DNA of 64,000 bases. Origin: Bradyrhizobium sp. NDS-1. Its GTDB lineage: Bacteria; Pseudomonadota; Alphaproteobacteria; Rhizobiales; Xanthobacteraceae. Positions within the stretch are counted from its first letter, which is position 1, and each line of letters starts with the position of its first letter. The notes under the pieces are model-generated. The model saw only the letters and a program-made list of their open reading frames with translations, had not been told where the DNA came from and made no database searches. Location: positions 3,085,501 through 3,149,500 of the forward strand of contig NZ_CP136628.1 of the NCBI RefSeq assembly GCF_032918005.1, read 5' to 3'. The position numbers and the translations under genes are program-made. Shown here in pieces: positions 9,137-20,384 of this stretch.

Positions 9137-9247
9137 CCCTCATGGTGAGGAGCGCAAAGCGCGTCTCGAACCATGCAGGCCCGGCTGTTACATCTCGGCC
9201 TTCATCCTTCGAGACGCGCGCGAAGAGCGCGCTCCTCAGGATGAGGG
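9137..9247. repeat. Palindromic intergenic repeat between purS and corA
   Basis: Long imperfect palindrome: the left arm starts CCCTCATGGTGAGGAGCGC and the right arm ends GCGCTCCTCAGGATGAGGG, with a second matching pair (GCGCGTCTCGAA / TTCGAGACGCGC). It lies between two converging genes and could also act as a transcription-stop structure. Confidence 0.7.
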
Positions 9248-9272
9248 GCGAGAGAAGCGCAACGGCATTCGC

Positions 9273-10289
9273 TCACAGCCATCCGACGCTGCGAAAACGC
9301 CAGTACAGCGTCGTGCACGCCGTCAGCATCACGCCGAGCAGCATGAAATAGCCGTACTCCCATTCCAGCTCCGGCATGTGCTTGAAGTTCATGCCGTAGA
9401 TGCCTGCGAGCGCGGTCGGGACCGCGATGATCGCGAGCCAGGACGCGAGCTTCTTCGACACCGCCGTCTCCTGCGCCTGGCCGACCAGCAGGCTCGCCTC
9501 GAAGGCGAAGGCCAGCACCTCGCGCATGGAATCGATGCGCTCCTGGATGTTCCGGACGTGGTCGGTGACGTCGCGAAACAGCGGCTGCATGGCCTTCCGC
9601 ACCATCGACAGCTCGTCATGCTCCAGCCGGCGGCAGACCTCCACCAGCGGGCCGATCGCGGTCCTGAGCCGCAACAGGTCGCGGCGCAGCATGTAGAGCC
9701 GCTCGATCTGCGCCTTGCTGATCGGCTTGGAGAGCACGTCGTCCTCGATGCCCTCGATCTCGTCGTGAATGCTTTCGAGCACGGGCGAGTAATTGTCGAC
9801 GATGAAATCGAGGATGGCGTAGAGGATGTAGTCTTCGCCGCGCGCGAGCGCCCGCGGGCAGCTCTCGCAGCGTTCGCGCACCGGCGTGTAGGACGTCGAA
9901 GCGCCGTGGCGCACCGAGACCAGATAACCTTCGCCGACGAAAATATGCGTCTCGCCGAAGGCGATCCGGCCCTCGATCAGTTGCGCGGTCCGCGCGACGA
10001 TGAACAGGGCCTCGCCATATTGCTCGATCTTCGGCCGCTGATGGGCGTGGTTGGCGTCCTCGATCGCGAGATCGTGCAGGTCGAACTGCTTCTGCACCGC
10101 GCCGAGCAGCGCCATGTCCGGCTCGTGCAAGCCGATCCAGACCACGTGGCCGGGCTTGGTCCGCCAGCTCGAGGCCTCGCTGATGGCGATGTTGGCGACG
10201 CGCCGGCCGTCGACATAGGCACCGGCGGCGACGACACCATCGGTAGGCACCGGTTCGGACGGGGATGTGGGCAGCGACGGGACGTTCAT
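9273..10289 (-). CDS. corA: CorA-family magnesium/divalent cation transporter
   Basis: 338 residues from the ATG at 10289 (an upstream TTG at 10307 is possible). It has a large N-terminal cytoplasmic domain, a long helix (about 190-270), then two C-terminal membrane helices. The essential YGMN motif ends the first helix and is followed by the FKHMPELEWEYGY loop. CorA proteins form pentameric Mg2+/Co2+ channels. The gene sits on the opposite strand inside an otherwise purine-synthesis array. Confidence 0.93.
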   Translation of the reverse strand: MNVPSLPTSPSEPVPTDGVVAAGAYVDGRRVANIAISEASSWRTKPGHVVWIGLHEPDMALLGAVQKQFDLHDLAIEDANHAHQRPKIEQYGEALFIVARTAQLIEGRIAFGETHIFVGEGYLVSVRHGASTSYTPVRERCESCPRALARGEDYILYAILDFIVDNYSPVLESIHDEIEGIEDDVLSKPISKAQIERLYMLRRDLLRLRTAIGPLVEVCRRLEHDELSMVRKAMQPLFRDVTDHVRNIQERIDSMREVLAFAFEASLLVGQAQETAVSKKLASWLAIIAVPTALAGIYGMNFKHMPELEWEYGYFMLLGVMLTACTTLYWRFRSVGWL

Positions 10290-10456
10290 GGCTTCAAATC
10301 CCGGCAAATCGAGCGGCCGCGCGGCGTGCGATTATCACCTGTGCACAAGGCCCTGTGCCGAGGCTAGCACTGGTAAAATCCCCGTCAAATGGTTATGTCT
10401 CTTCGTGAATTGGCCGCTTGGCCAGCCTCGATTCCCGCTCCATCGGAACCTCAGCC

Positions 10457-11158
10457 ATGAAAGCCGCCATCCTCGTCTTTCCCGGAATCAACCGCGAGCG
10501 CGACATGGCGCGTGCCTTGAGGCTGATCTCCGGCAGCGAGCCGGCGATGGTCTGGCATGCCGAGACGGCGCTGCCCGCGGGCACGGATCTCGTGGTGGTG
10601 CCGGGCGGCTTCTCCTACGGGGACTATTTGCGCTGCGGTGCCATCGCGGCCCGCGCGCCGGTGATGGATGCGGTGCGCGACTATGCGGCCAAGGGCGGCC
10701 TCGTGCTCGGCGTCTGCAACGGTTTTCAGATCCTCTGCGAGTCCGGCCTTCTGCCGGGCGTCTTGATGCGCAACGCGCGGCTGAAATTCATCTGCCACGA
10801 CGTGCATCTGCGCGTCGAGCGTTCCGACACGCCGTTCACCCGCGGCTACAATGCCGGCCAGGTGATCCGCGTGCCGGTCGCTCATGGCGAGGGCAATTAC
10901 GAGGCGGATGAAGAGACCATCAAGCGGCTCGAAGGCGAGGGGCGGGTGCTCTATCGCTATTGCTCGGCCGAGGGTGTGGTGGACGAAGCCCATAACATCA
11001 ACGGGGCGGCGCATTCGATCGCCGGCATCGTCAACGACAAGGGCAACGTGCTCGGCATGATGCCGCATCCGGAAAACCACGTCGAAGACATCATGGGCTG
11101 CACCGACGGCCGCGGCCTGTTCGCGGGCCTCACGGCGCATCTGGAAAAGGCGGCGTGA
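10457..11158 (+). CDS. purQ: FGAM synthase glutaminase subunit PurQ
   Basis: 233 residues, class I glutamine amidotransferase. It frees ammonia from glutamine for PurL. The nucleophile is Cys87 in [10 protein letters not shown], with the His-x-Glu pair in [10 protein letters not shown] near the C-terminus. Its stop codon overlaps the GTG start of the next gene. Confidence 0.96.
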   Translation: MKAAILVFPGINRERDMARALRLISGSEPAMVWHAETALPAGTDLVVVPGGFSYGDYLRCGAIAARAPVMDAVRDYAAKGGLVLGVCNGFQILCESGLLPGVLMRNARLKFICHDVHLRVERSDTPFTRGYNAGQVIRVPVAHGEGNYEADEETIKRLEGEGRVLYRYCSAEGVVDEAHNINGAAHSIAGIVNDKGNVLGMMPHPENHVEDIMGCTDGRGLFAGLTAHLEKAA

Positions 11159-12141
11159 TCTCGTTCGTGGCGAAGCGGGCGCTCGCGGCGATCGCGGCGC
11201 TGACGCTTGCGTCATTTTCGCTCGCAACCAGCGCTCTCGCGCAGGATTACCCCAAGCGTCCGATCACCATGATCGTGCCGTTCGCGGCCGGCGGCACCTC
11301 GGACGTGATCGCGCGCGCGGTGGCCGAGCAGATGGGCATCGCGCTCGGCCAGACCATCGTGATCGAGAACGTTGCGAGGGCCGGCGGATCGACCGCGCTG
11401 GCGCGCGCCTCCCGCGCCGAGCCCGACGGCTACACCATCGCGATCGGCAATGCCGGCACCAATGCTGCGACCTACACGATCTATCCAAAGCTGCCGTTCA
11501 CGCCGGAGTCCTTCGTGCCGATCGCCATGGTGGCGAAGACGTTCGGCATCATCGCCGTGCGCAAGGATTTTCCGGCGAAGGACCTGAGAGAGTTCATCGC
11601 CTACGCCAAGGCAAATCCCGGCAAGATCAATCTCGGCCATGCCGGCGTCGGTTCCTCGAACTATTTGATCTGCAAGAGCTTCGTCACGTCAGCCGGGATC
11701 GACGCGGCGTTGGTCGGCTATCGCGGCGCAGCGCCCGCGCTGACCGATGCGGTCGGCGGCCAGATCGACGGCGTCTGCGATGCGGCCGCATCCGTCTCGC
11801 AGTCGATCAACGACAAGCTGGTGAAGGGGCTCGTGGTCGGCTCGACCGTGCGCCTCGCCACGCTGCCGGATCTACCGACCTCCGCGGAGGCCGGCCTGCC
11901 TGAGTTCGAGGCACAGGGCTGGAATGGCCTGTTCGCGCCGAAGGGGACGCCGCCGGCGATCATCGCCAGGCTCAACGCCGCCGCGCGCACGGCCGTGGAA
12001 ACCGACGCGGTGAAGAAGCGCTTTGCCGATCTTTCGACCGTCGCGCCCGATGCAGGCGAGCATGCGCCGGAGCTGCTGCAGCAACTCGTGACGCGCGACG
12101 TCGAGAAGTACCGGAAGATGCTGGCGGACGACGCCAAGTAG
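11155..12141 (+). CDS. TctC/Bug-family tripartite tricarboxylate transporter substrate-binding protein
   Basis: 328 residues. A Sec signal peptide (residues 1-29, ending ALAQ) precedes a Bug-family body beginning [16 protein letters not shown]. The periplasmic protein binds carboxylates for a TctAB membrane pair, but no tctA or tctB is nearby, so it is an orphan. The GTG start lies in a GTGA overlap with the purQ stop, suggesting translational coupling to a purine gene. Ligand not predictable. Confidence 0.9.
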   Translation: MISFVAKRALAAIAALTLASFSLATSALAQDYPKRPITMIVPFAAGGTSDVIARAVAEQMGIALGQTIVIENVARAGGSTALARASRAEPDGYTIAIGNAGTNAATYTIYPKLPFTPESFVPIAMVAKTFGIIAVRKDFPAKDLREFIAYAKANPGKINLGHAGVGSSNYLICKSFVTSAGIDAALVGYRGAAPALTDAVGGQIDGVCDAAASVSQSINDKLVKGLVVGSTVRLATLPDLPTSAEAGLPEFEAQGWNGLFAPKGTPPAIIARLNAAARTAVETDAVKKRFADLSTVAPDAGEHAPELLQQLVTRDVEKYRKMLADDAK

Positions 12142-12169
12142 TCGGCACATCTCCTGCGCTCGGCGAGAT

Positions 12170-12571
12170 CTACTGAGTTGCTGAAGGGACGCGGGCGATG
12201 ACCTTGATCTCGAAGTCGAAGCCCGCCAGCCAGTTCACGCCGACTGCGGTCCAGTTCGGATAGGGAGCTTCACCGATCTCGGCTGTGCGGACCGCCATCA
12301 CCGTCTCGATCTGGTTCGCAGGATCGGTGTGGAAGGTGGTGACGTCCACCACATCGTCCAATGTGCATCCGGCCGCCGCGAGCACGGCGCGCAGATTGGC
12401 AAACGCGCGTCGCACCTGGTCCTCGAACACAGGCTCGGGCGAGCCGTCCTCGCGACTGCCGACCTGCCCTGAGACGAACAGGAGGTCGCCGGATCGGATC
12501 GCGGCGGAATAGCGATGCGCTTGGTACAACGCATGGCGGTTGGCAGGGAAAATGGCCTGACGCTGGAGCAT
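12170..12571 (-). CDS. RidA/YjgF-family protein lacking the usual catalytic arginine
   Basis: 133 residues of the YjgF/YER057c/UK114 trimer family (SGDLLFVSGQVG, then FANLRAVLAAAGCTLDDVVDVTTFHTD). True RidA imine deaminases carry an arginine at about position 105; here that stretch reads YPNWTAVGV (around 104-112) with no Arg. It therefore probably belongs to one of the Rid subfamilies with a different role. It diverges from a TetR gene, with two dyads between them. Confidence 0.85.
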   Translation of the reverse strand: MLQRQAIFPANRHALYQAHRYSAAIRSGDLLFVSGQVGSREDGSPEPVFEDQVRRAFANLRAVLAAAGCTLDDVVDVTTFHTDPANQIETVMAVRTAEIGEAPYPNWTAVGVNWLAGFDFEIKVIARVPSATQ

Positions 12572-12649
12572 GTTTGAGCCTTTCGATGGGCGATGGAAGG
12601 GCACCGAACCAGATTGCGTGACGGTGCCGCCCGTGGCATTGAGGTATTT

Positions 12650-12668
12650 CATATACGGCGCGTATGTG
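12650..12668. promoter_or_regulatory. TetR-type operator, distal copy
   Basis: ATACG-GCG-CGTAT (12653-12665), extended to 7 of 8 matching pairs over 12650-12668. Its dyad centre is 29 bases from that of the second site, nearly three helix turns. Confidence 0.65.
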
Positions 12669-12679
12669 GGATATCGCTC

Positions 12680-12696
12680 ACATACGAGGCGTATGT
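12680..12696. promoter_or_regulatory. TetR-type operator, proximal copy
   Basis: ACATACG-AGG-CGTATGT is a perfect 7-base inverted repeat. It shares the ATACG-N3-CGTAT core with the neighbouring site. It lies 20 bases before the TetR start, so autorepression and control of the divergent Rid gene are likely. Confidence 0.7.
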
Positions 12697-12715
12697 CAAC
12701 AGGAAATTGAGCGGC

Positions 12716-13312
12716 ATGGAAAAGGGAAAGCGTGCCGCGGCGATGGCGGAAAATCGGGCCAAGCTCATCCGCGCCGCGCGCGAGGCATTTGCCACGCAGG
12801 GTTATGCAGAGGCCTCGATGGACGAGCTCACGGCCGCCGTCGGTCTGACGCGGGGCGCGCTGTATCACAATTTCGAAGACAAGAAGGGGCTGCTCTGGGC
12901 CGTCGTCGCGCAGATCGACGGCGAAATGGCGGAGCGGCTCCGCGTGGCCCGCGAGCAGGCGCCCACTTTATGGGAGGGTCTTCTCGCAGAGGGCAGCGCC
13001 TATATCGAAATGGCGCTCGATCCAGAGATCCAGCGCATCATGCTGCTGGACGGACCCGCCGTGCTCGGTGATCCCTCCAAATGGCCCGGCGAGAACGCCT
13101 GTCTCGATATCACGATGGGAGCGATCGCCTCGCTGATCGAACAAGGCGTGGTGAAGCCGGTCGATGTCGAAGCGGCGGGGCGATTGCTGAACGGCGCCGC
13201 GCTCAGCGCCGCCTTATGGGTTGCGGCAGCCGACGAACCGAAAAGCGTGCTGAACAAGGCTATCGACGCGTTCCGAGAGTTGGCGAGTGGATTGCTACGC
13301 AAGAAGATCTGA
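12716..13312 (+). CDS. TetR/AcrR-family transcriptional regulator
   Basis: 198 residues. The HTH spans about residues 12-58 (LIRAAREAFATQGYAEASMD ... GLTRGALYHNFEDKKGLLWA), followed by an all-helical ligand domain. It diverges from the Rid-family gene and is preceded by two related dyads that are probably its own operators. Ligand unknown. Confidence 0.92.
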   Translation: MEKGKRAAAMAENRAKLIRAAREAFATQGYAEASMDELTAAVGLTRGALYHNFEDKKGLLWAVVAQIDGEMAERLRVAREQAPTLWEGLLAEGSAYIEMALDPEIQRIMLLDGPAVLGDPSKWPGENACLDITMGAIASLIEQGVVKPVDVEAAGRLLNGAALSAALWVAAADEPKSVLNKAIDAFRELASGLLRKKI

Positions 13313-13476
13313 CTGCGCGTGATGCAAACCACTCCGAAGCGCCTCTCGGGTCCGCTACGGCATGCCGCTGCAATTCTTTTAATGATTGTCCGGCTTGCAT
13401 TTGCGGGATATTTCTCTGTCCGTTGACGTCGCCGAGACGGTCTCGTCCTCGCACCAACACCGGGAAACAAGACAAC

Positions 13477-13902
13477 ATGATGAGCGACACAAACGTCCGG
13501 GCTGGTCAGTGCCATTGCGGCGCTGTGCGTTTCGAGGCGACGCTCAGCGACGGCTTCAATTCGATCCGCCGCTGCACCTGCTCTTACTGCCGAATGCGCG
13601 GCGCGGTCATCGTCATGGTGGAGATGGGCGGCATCAAGTTCCTGAAGGGCGAGGATGCACTGACGAGCTACCGCTTTCATACCGGATCAGCACAGCATTT
13701 TTTCTGTTCCCGCTGCGGCATCTACACGCATCATCAACGTCGATCGGACCAGAATTCGTATGCGGTCAACGTAGCTTGCTTCGACGGGATAAGTCCGTTC
13801 GATTTTCTTGAGGTTCCTGTCACGGACGGCGTCAATCATACCAACGACACCGGCAAACCGACGCGCCGCGCAGGCACCCTCCGCTTCATTCCGGCGGACT
13901 GA
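13477..13902 (+). CDS. GFA (glutathione-dependent formaldehyde-activating)-like zinc protein
   Basis: About 141 residues. Cysteine pairs typical of the GFA/CENP-V fold are present: GQCHCGAVRF near the N-terminus, CTCSYC about 25 residues later, and FFCSRCGIYTHH in the middle. Family members bind two zinc ions; some bind glutathione, but most are uncharacterised. Start could be the first or second of two adjacent ATGs (13477/13480). Confidence 0.88.
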   Translation: MMSDTNVRAGQCHCGAVRFEATLSDGFNSIRRCTCSYCRMRGAVIVMVEMGGIKFLKGEDALTSYRFHTGSAQHFFCSRCGIYTHHQRRSDQNSYAVNVACFDGISPFDFLEVPVTDGVNHTNDTGKPTRRAGTLRFIPAD

Positions 13903-13915
13903 CCATCGCCATGGG

Positions 13916-14875
13916 CTAGCGCCGCTTCAGCCGCTCCGCCGGCACCGTCATCGCGGCAACGCCGGCCATCACCAGCAACAGTCCCAGCGCGAGGTTCGAC
14001 GGCACGCTCTCGCCGAGCAGCAGCACCGATAGACCCACGCCGATCGGGATGCGCAAGTATCCTTGCGCGTTGGTGGTCAGCGTGCCGAGCCGGCCGAGGC
14101 AGACGTAGAACAGCATCAGGCCCAGCGCGCTCGAGACGATGCCCATGACGATGGTGGCGACGATCGCCGTCGGCGTCGGATGCAGCGTCCAGGGCTGGTC
14201 GATGAGCAGCGAGGGCGGCAGCAGGATGAGGCCGCCGAACAGCAGCGAGCCGGCCGCCACCACCATCGGGTCGTATTCCGACAGGCGAAGACCGAAGATC
14301 GTCGCGCAGGCAAAGGAGATCGTGGCGAGCAGGATCGCAATCTCCGCGACGATCTCGCTGCCGAAGCCGCGCAGCGCATCGAGCCCGACGATGGCGACGG
14401 TGCCGGCGAGTCCCAAAATCGCGCCGGCGAGCTTGAGCAGCGTCGCCGGCTCGTGCCGCGTGATCAGCGAGGTGATCAGGAAGGCGAAGATCGGCGTCGT
14501 CGAGGCCAGCACAACCGTGTTCGACGCCGGCACATATTGCTGCGACCAGGTGATGATCAGGAATGGAAAGGTCGAGTTGATCAATTGCTGGGTGGCGAAC
14601 AGCTTCCAGGCCCTCGCGTCGGTGGGAATCCTGATGCCGCGCATCCACAGGATCGCGAACAGGAAGGCGGCCGCGATCAGTGAGCGCGCCGAAATGAAGG
14701 TGATGGGCGGGATCGTGGGAAGCGCGAGCTTGGTCAGCGGATAGGTCGAGCTCCAGCAGCAGGCGAGCGCCAGCAGCAACGCATAGTCGCGCCAGTTGCG
14801 CGCGCCGGTTGCGGCGATGGGCGACAGTGGTGCGGCGGCTGTCGCGCGCCTCGCCTCCGATGTGCTCTGCGGCAC
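13916..14875 (-). CDS. EamA/DMT-superfamily transporter
   Basis: 319 residues with ten hydrophobic segments in two EamA repeats (about 30-160 and 170-310). The start is GTG. DMT exporters move amino acids, metabolites or drugs across the inner membrane; the substrate here is not predictable. Confidence 0.88.
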   Translation of the reverse strand: MPQSTSEARRATAAAPLSPIAATGARNWRDYALLLALACCWSSTYPLTKLALPTIPPITFISARSLIAAAFLFAILWMRGIRIPTDARAWKLFATQQLINSTFPFLIITWSQQYVPASNTVVLASTTPIFAFLITSLITRHEPATLLKLAGAILGLAGTVAIVGLDALRGFGSEIVAEIAILLATISFACATIFGLRLSEYDPMVVAAGSLLFGGLILLPPSLLIDQPWTLHPTPTAIVATIVMGIVSSALGLMLFYVCLGRLGTLTTNAQGYLRIPIGVGLSVLLLGESVPSNLALGLLLVMAGVAAMTVPAERLKRR

Positions 14876-14951
14876 CTTGTTCTTGCTCCCCGGCGCGGTA
14901 GCGCTTGCCGCGAAGTCTGGGCGAGGGCGCGCGAAAAAGGAAGGCGTCGAG

Positions 14952-15431
14952 CTATGCGTTTGGCTGAGGGAGCGCCTTCCGCTTCATCCGCTTGATCGTG
15001 CCGGAAAAGGTGAGCAGCAGCCGTTCGCCGGACATCATCTGGCCGCGCAGGAAGATCAGCGAACCGCCGGCCCGGCTCACTTCGCCGGTGCATTCGATCA
15101 GCTCGCCCTCCCGTGCCGCGTCGAGGAACTCGCAGGAAAAATTGGTGGTCACGGCCCGGCTGTCCAGGACATGGGTGGCGATCGCAAACAGGGAGTAGTC
15201 GGCAAAGGCCATGTAGCAGCCGCCATGGACGTTGCCCGAGCCGTTGAGGTGCTTCTTCTCCACCCGGAAGGCGCTGCGGACGCTGCCGTCTGCCTCGATC
15301 CGGTGCCAGAAGGGGCCGACATGGGCCTCAAAACTGTCGCGAATCCAGGTCCGCCAGCCCAGAAATTCGCCCTCAGTGGCGACGTGGAGGTCGGGGCGGC
15401 GGGGCGGGGGTGCTTTGGTCAATTCGTGCAA
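14952..15431 (-). CDS. PaaI-family hotdog-fold thioesterase
   Basis: 159 residues. The hotdog signature is LNGSGNVHGGCYMAFADYSL, in which the HGG loop and following acidic residue form the active site. The rest matches the 4HBT/PaaI fold. It probably hydrolyses an acyl-CoA in the cytoplasm. It lies back-to-back with purL. Confidence 0.86.
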   Translation of the reverse strand: MHELTKAPPPRRPDLHVATEGEFLGWRTWIRDSFEAHVGPFWHRIEADGSVRSAFRVEKKHLNGSGNVHGGCYMAFADYSLFAIATHVLDSRAVTTNFSCEFLDAAREGELIECTGEVSRAGGSLIFLRGQMMSGERLLLTFSGTIKRMKRKALPQPNA

Positions 15432-15618
15432 GGAGATGGGCCTTCAATTGCGGGTCTTCAGCCCTTAAATCCGATCTGTCCGCGCCGTGCAATTCCTGTT
15501 CCCGAAGGGCGGCCTGCCGCAAAATGTGGGACAGCGGGAAAATGCGCCATAAAGGGCTTTTCGCGAGCCCCGGATGTTCCTAAGAACGGCCAAACCGCCG
15601 CCCGAAAGCCCCGAATCC

Positions 15619-17829
<2,211 letters not shown>

Positions 17830-17847
17830 GGCGCTGCCACACACTTC

Positions 17848-17931
17848 GTCATTGCGAGGAGCAAAGCGACGAAGCAATCCGGACTACCTCCGCGGAGGGA
17901 TTCTGGATTGCTTCGCTGCGCTCGCAATGAC
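17848..17931. repeat. GTCATTGCGAG-type interspersed repeat, copy 1
   Basis: 84-base element bounded by GTCATTGCGAG and CTCGCAATGAC, with internal matching arms GCGACGAAGCAATCC / GGATTGCTTCGCTGC and a central CTCCGCGGAG. A close copy in reverse orientation is at 63747-63831. It lies between convergent purL and the acyltransferase. Confidence 0.85.
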
Positions 17932-17949
17932 GAGTGGAGAGGCCATGCC

Positions 17950-19137
17950 TCACAATATGCGCGATGCGCCCGGGATCTGCCGCAATGCTCGCGTCAGAGC
18001 CCAGCTCGCCGCGACCGTCAGCACAAACCCGATCGTGGCCTTGACGATGGCCGGCAGGTCGTAGTCGAACAGCCAGTATTGCAGCCACAATGCGATCGGA
18101 TAGTGCACCAGGAACATGCCGAACGCGTCGCCCTGCATCGGATCGAGCAGCCGGGCTGAGCCTGATTGCTTGAATCTCTGGAAAATGGCCAGGATCAGAA
18201 ACATGATGGCCACGCTGAAGACAGTGAAGCAGATCGCATAGAGCGCTTCATACCAATCCGGCAAAGGCGCCGGGTTGCCCAGTATTTCGCGCTTGATGAA
18301 GATCAGCGTCCACAAGAGGCAATACGGCACGATCGCCAGCACCATCCAGTCCCAGCTGACCTTGGCCATGCGGCCGTCGACAGAGAGCAGCCCACGATCC
18401 ATTTGCGCAACGCCGATGCCGGCACCGAAAAAGAAATAGGTCGCGTAGAGCATCACGCGCCCGTGCTGGACCGAGAACGGCCCGAACTCGAACCAGCTGC
18501 TGTGTCCGTAGTGAACCAGCCCGGGAATGTAGAACGCCGCGGTTACGGCCAGCATGACTGCGAAGAACACGGCGGGCCGGCGGCGACCATGCAGCGAGAG
18601 GCGATTGATCGGATCGAGCAGATTGGGTGACAGCCGGTGCAGCAGGCAGGCCACCAGGTCGAAGGCGAACAAGACCCATAGGAACCAGATCGGCCCGCTC
18701 GGCCATGGGCCCTTCGTGACCATATTCCACCAGAATTCCGAAAAGCCGATGTCCGGATGATGCCGCAGGGAGATCGCGTAATAGGCGAGCGGAATGACCG
18801 TAAAGGCGCAGATCACGAAGGGTAGGCCAAGCCGAAGCAGGCGATCTGCCATGTAGCTCCGCGCTCCCTTCCGGGCGATGCCGGACCAGGCGAACAGTCC
18901 CGACAGGAAGAAGAACATCGCCATGAAGAAACTGTCGGTGGCGAGCACGATCATATCGAAGCCGAAAAAATAACTCGGATCGGTATGACCGAAATAAGTA
19001 TAGGGGATCACCGCGTGATGCAGCAGCACCACCAGGGTCAGGAAGGTGCGGGCGCGATCGATCGCCAAATTGCGCACCTTGGTCTGCGGCGCGGCATGCA
19101 CCTCTGCGCCGATCGTCGCTGAATGTGACATCGTCAT
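17950..19137 (-). CDS. Membrane acyltransferase family 3 (OafA/glucans-type)
   Basis: 395 residues with about ten membrane segments. The family-3 start RNLAIDRARTFLTLVVLLHHAVIPY carries the His that forms part of the active site. The FFFLSGLFAW block follows. Such enzymes O-acylate surface sugars, lipids or glucans in the inner membrane. The acceptor is not readable here. Confidence 0.88.
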   Translation of the reverse strand: MTMSHSATIGAEVHAAPQTKVRNLAIDRARTFLTLVVLLHHAVIPYTYFGHTDPSYFFGFDMIVLATDSFFMAMFFFLSGLFAWSGIARKGARSYMADRLLRLGLPFVICAFTVIPLAYYAISLRHHPDIGFSEFWWNMVTKGPWPSGPIWFLWVLFAFDLVACLLHRLSPNLLDPINRLSLHGRRRPAVFFAVMLAVTAAFYIPGLVHYGHSSWFEFGPFSVQHGRVMLYATYFFFGAGIGVAQMDRGLLSVDGRMAKVSWDWMVLAIVPYCLLWTLIFIKREILGNPAPLPDWYEALYAICFTVFSVAIMFLILAIFQRFKQSGSARLLDPMQGDAFGMFLVHYPIALWLQYWLFDYDLPAIVKATIGFVLTVAASWALTRALRQIPGASRIL

Positions 19138-19311
19138 CGTGGCCGCCCCGATCTTGATCCCGGCCGGATTCTGCCGCCGAGAACTTGATTCAGCAAGGGC
19201 GGCTTGTTCGCAGGTCGCCCCCGACTACCTCTAGGAACCAGTTTCTCGCAGCAATGTTAGCGTTTGCCGAAAACGGTCTAGGCCATGAGTTGCGGCAGTT
19301 CGGAGCAGGCG

Positions 19312-19485
19312 ATGACGATCCTGAAATGGGCGCTGATCTTCCTACTTGTCTCGATCGTGGCCGGCGTGCTCGGCTTCACCGGCATCTCGGCCGCCTCGGC
19401 CGACATCGCCCGATTCCTGTTCTACGTCTTCGTCGTGATCTTCCTGGTGCTGCTGATCCTGGGGCTCACGATCTTCAGGACGTGA
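19312..19485 (+). CDS. DUF1328 small membrane protein (YtjA-like)
   Basis: 57 residues forming two hydrophobic helices (about 4-22 and 31-54) with the DUF1328 pattern [20 protein letters not shown] and [14 protein letters not shown]. Function unknown. A GGAG sits before the chosen ATG. Confidence 0.88.
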   Translation: MTILKWALIFLLVSIVAGVLGFTGISAASADIARFLFYVFVVIFLVLLILGLTIFRT

Positions 19486-19503
19486 CCCGATTCGGGTCCC
19501 CTT

Positions 19504-19540
19504 CGTCGTCCTGGCCAGGCTTGACGCGGCCATGACGACG
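19504..19540. repeat. Short inverted repeat downstream of the DUF1328 gene
   Basis: CGTCGTCCTGGCC and GGCCATGACGACG form an imperfect stem. It resembles a fragment of a dispersed palindromic element. It sits between convergent small genes and may help end transcription. Confidence 0.4.
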
Positions 19541-19554
19541 GTGGGTTGCGGCGC

Positions 19555-19914
19555 TTACCCCACTTCCTCGATCTTCACCTTGTCCGGATAGAACGCCAGA
19601 TGGCCGGAAATCTCGGCCATCGCCGGGAAGGGCGTCTCGTAGGTCCAGATCGCGTTGTTCAGCGTCTCGCCGTCGGCCTTGACGCTGAAATAGCTCGCAT
19701 CCCCCTTGTATGGGCAGTGGGTGACCCGGTCGGTGCGCTCGAGGAGGGCCATGTTGGTGTCCTCCCGTGGCACATACTGCACCGCCGGATACTTGGCCTC
19801 CTTCAAGGTCAGCGCCCTGCCGGTCTCGGCGATCACGACGCCGCCCGCCGTGACGCGGACGCGCCGGGGGTTCGGGGTGATGGTGATGGGGTGGTCCGGC
19901 CCTGGAAGCTTCAT
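19555..19914 (-). CDS. DUF427 family protein
   Basis: 119 residues, one compact DUF427 beta-fold with the motifs PREDTNMALLERTDRVTHCPYKGDASYF and IWTYETPFPAM. Soluble, no signal. Biochemical role unknown. Confidence 0.88.
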   Translation of the reverse strand: MKLPGPDHPITITPNPRRVRVTAGGVVIAETGRALTLKEAKYPAVQYVPREDTNMALLERTDRVTHCPYKGDASYFSVKADGETLNNAIWTYETPFPAMAEISGHLAFYPDKVKIEEVG

Positions 19915-20110
19915 GATGTCACGCCTTTTCGATCAACCTGTCACGCGCGGCACTTTGTCGTGCCTTTATCCTGATGCGATCAGGGATATAGTGCCTGAGG
20001 ACGTGACGGTGAAGGCCGTTCACGCTAAGTTTGGCCCTGCCGGGCCGGGGACCCCGGCAGCGATTCGACGACGAGGCTGATTAGCAGCCGAGACAAGGAG
20101 CGAGACCCGA

Positions 20111-20347
20111 ATGCCCATGGACGCCCACGATATCGAGGCGATGATCAAGGCAGCAATCCCCGATGCCGAGGTGACCATCCGAGACCTCGCCGGCGATGGC
20201 GACCATTATGCCGCGACCGTGATCTCTGAATCCTTCCGCGGCAAGTCCCGCGTCCAGCAGCACCAGATCGTCTATCAATCCCTGCGCGGCCAGATGGGCG
20301 GCGTGCTGCACGCGCTGGCGCTGCAAACCGGGGTACCAGGGACCTGA
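20111..20347 (+). CDS. BolA/IbaG-family protein
   Basis: 78 residues. The short BolA fold begins with a helix (HDIEAMIKAAIPDAEV) and contains DGDHYAATVISESFRGKSRVQQHQIVYQSL, the class II BolA core. The usual BolA His is in QQHQ. It works with CGFS monothiol glutaredoxins in Fe-S handling. In related genomes purL, bolA and grxD are often neighbours; here grxD is 4.2 kb downstream. Confidence 0.88.
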   Translation: MPMDAHDIEAMIKAAIPDAEVTIRDLAGDGDHYAATVISESFRGKSRVQQHQIVYQSLRGQMGGVLHALALQTGVPGT

Positions 20348-20384
20348 CGAGACTGCAGCTGACCTGACCAGCGCCAGGGGGACG

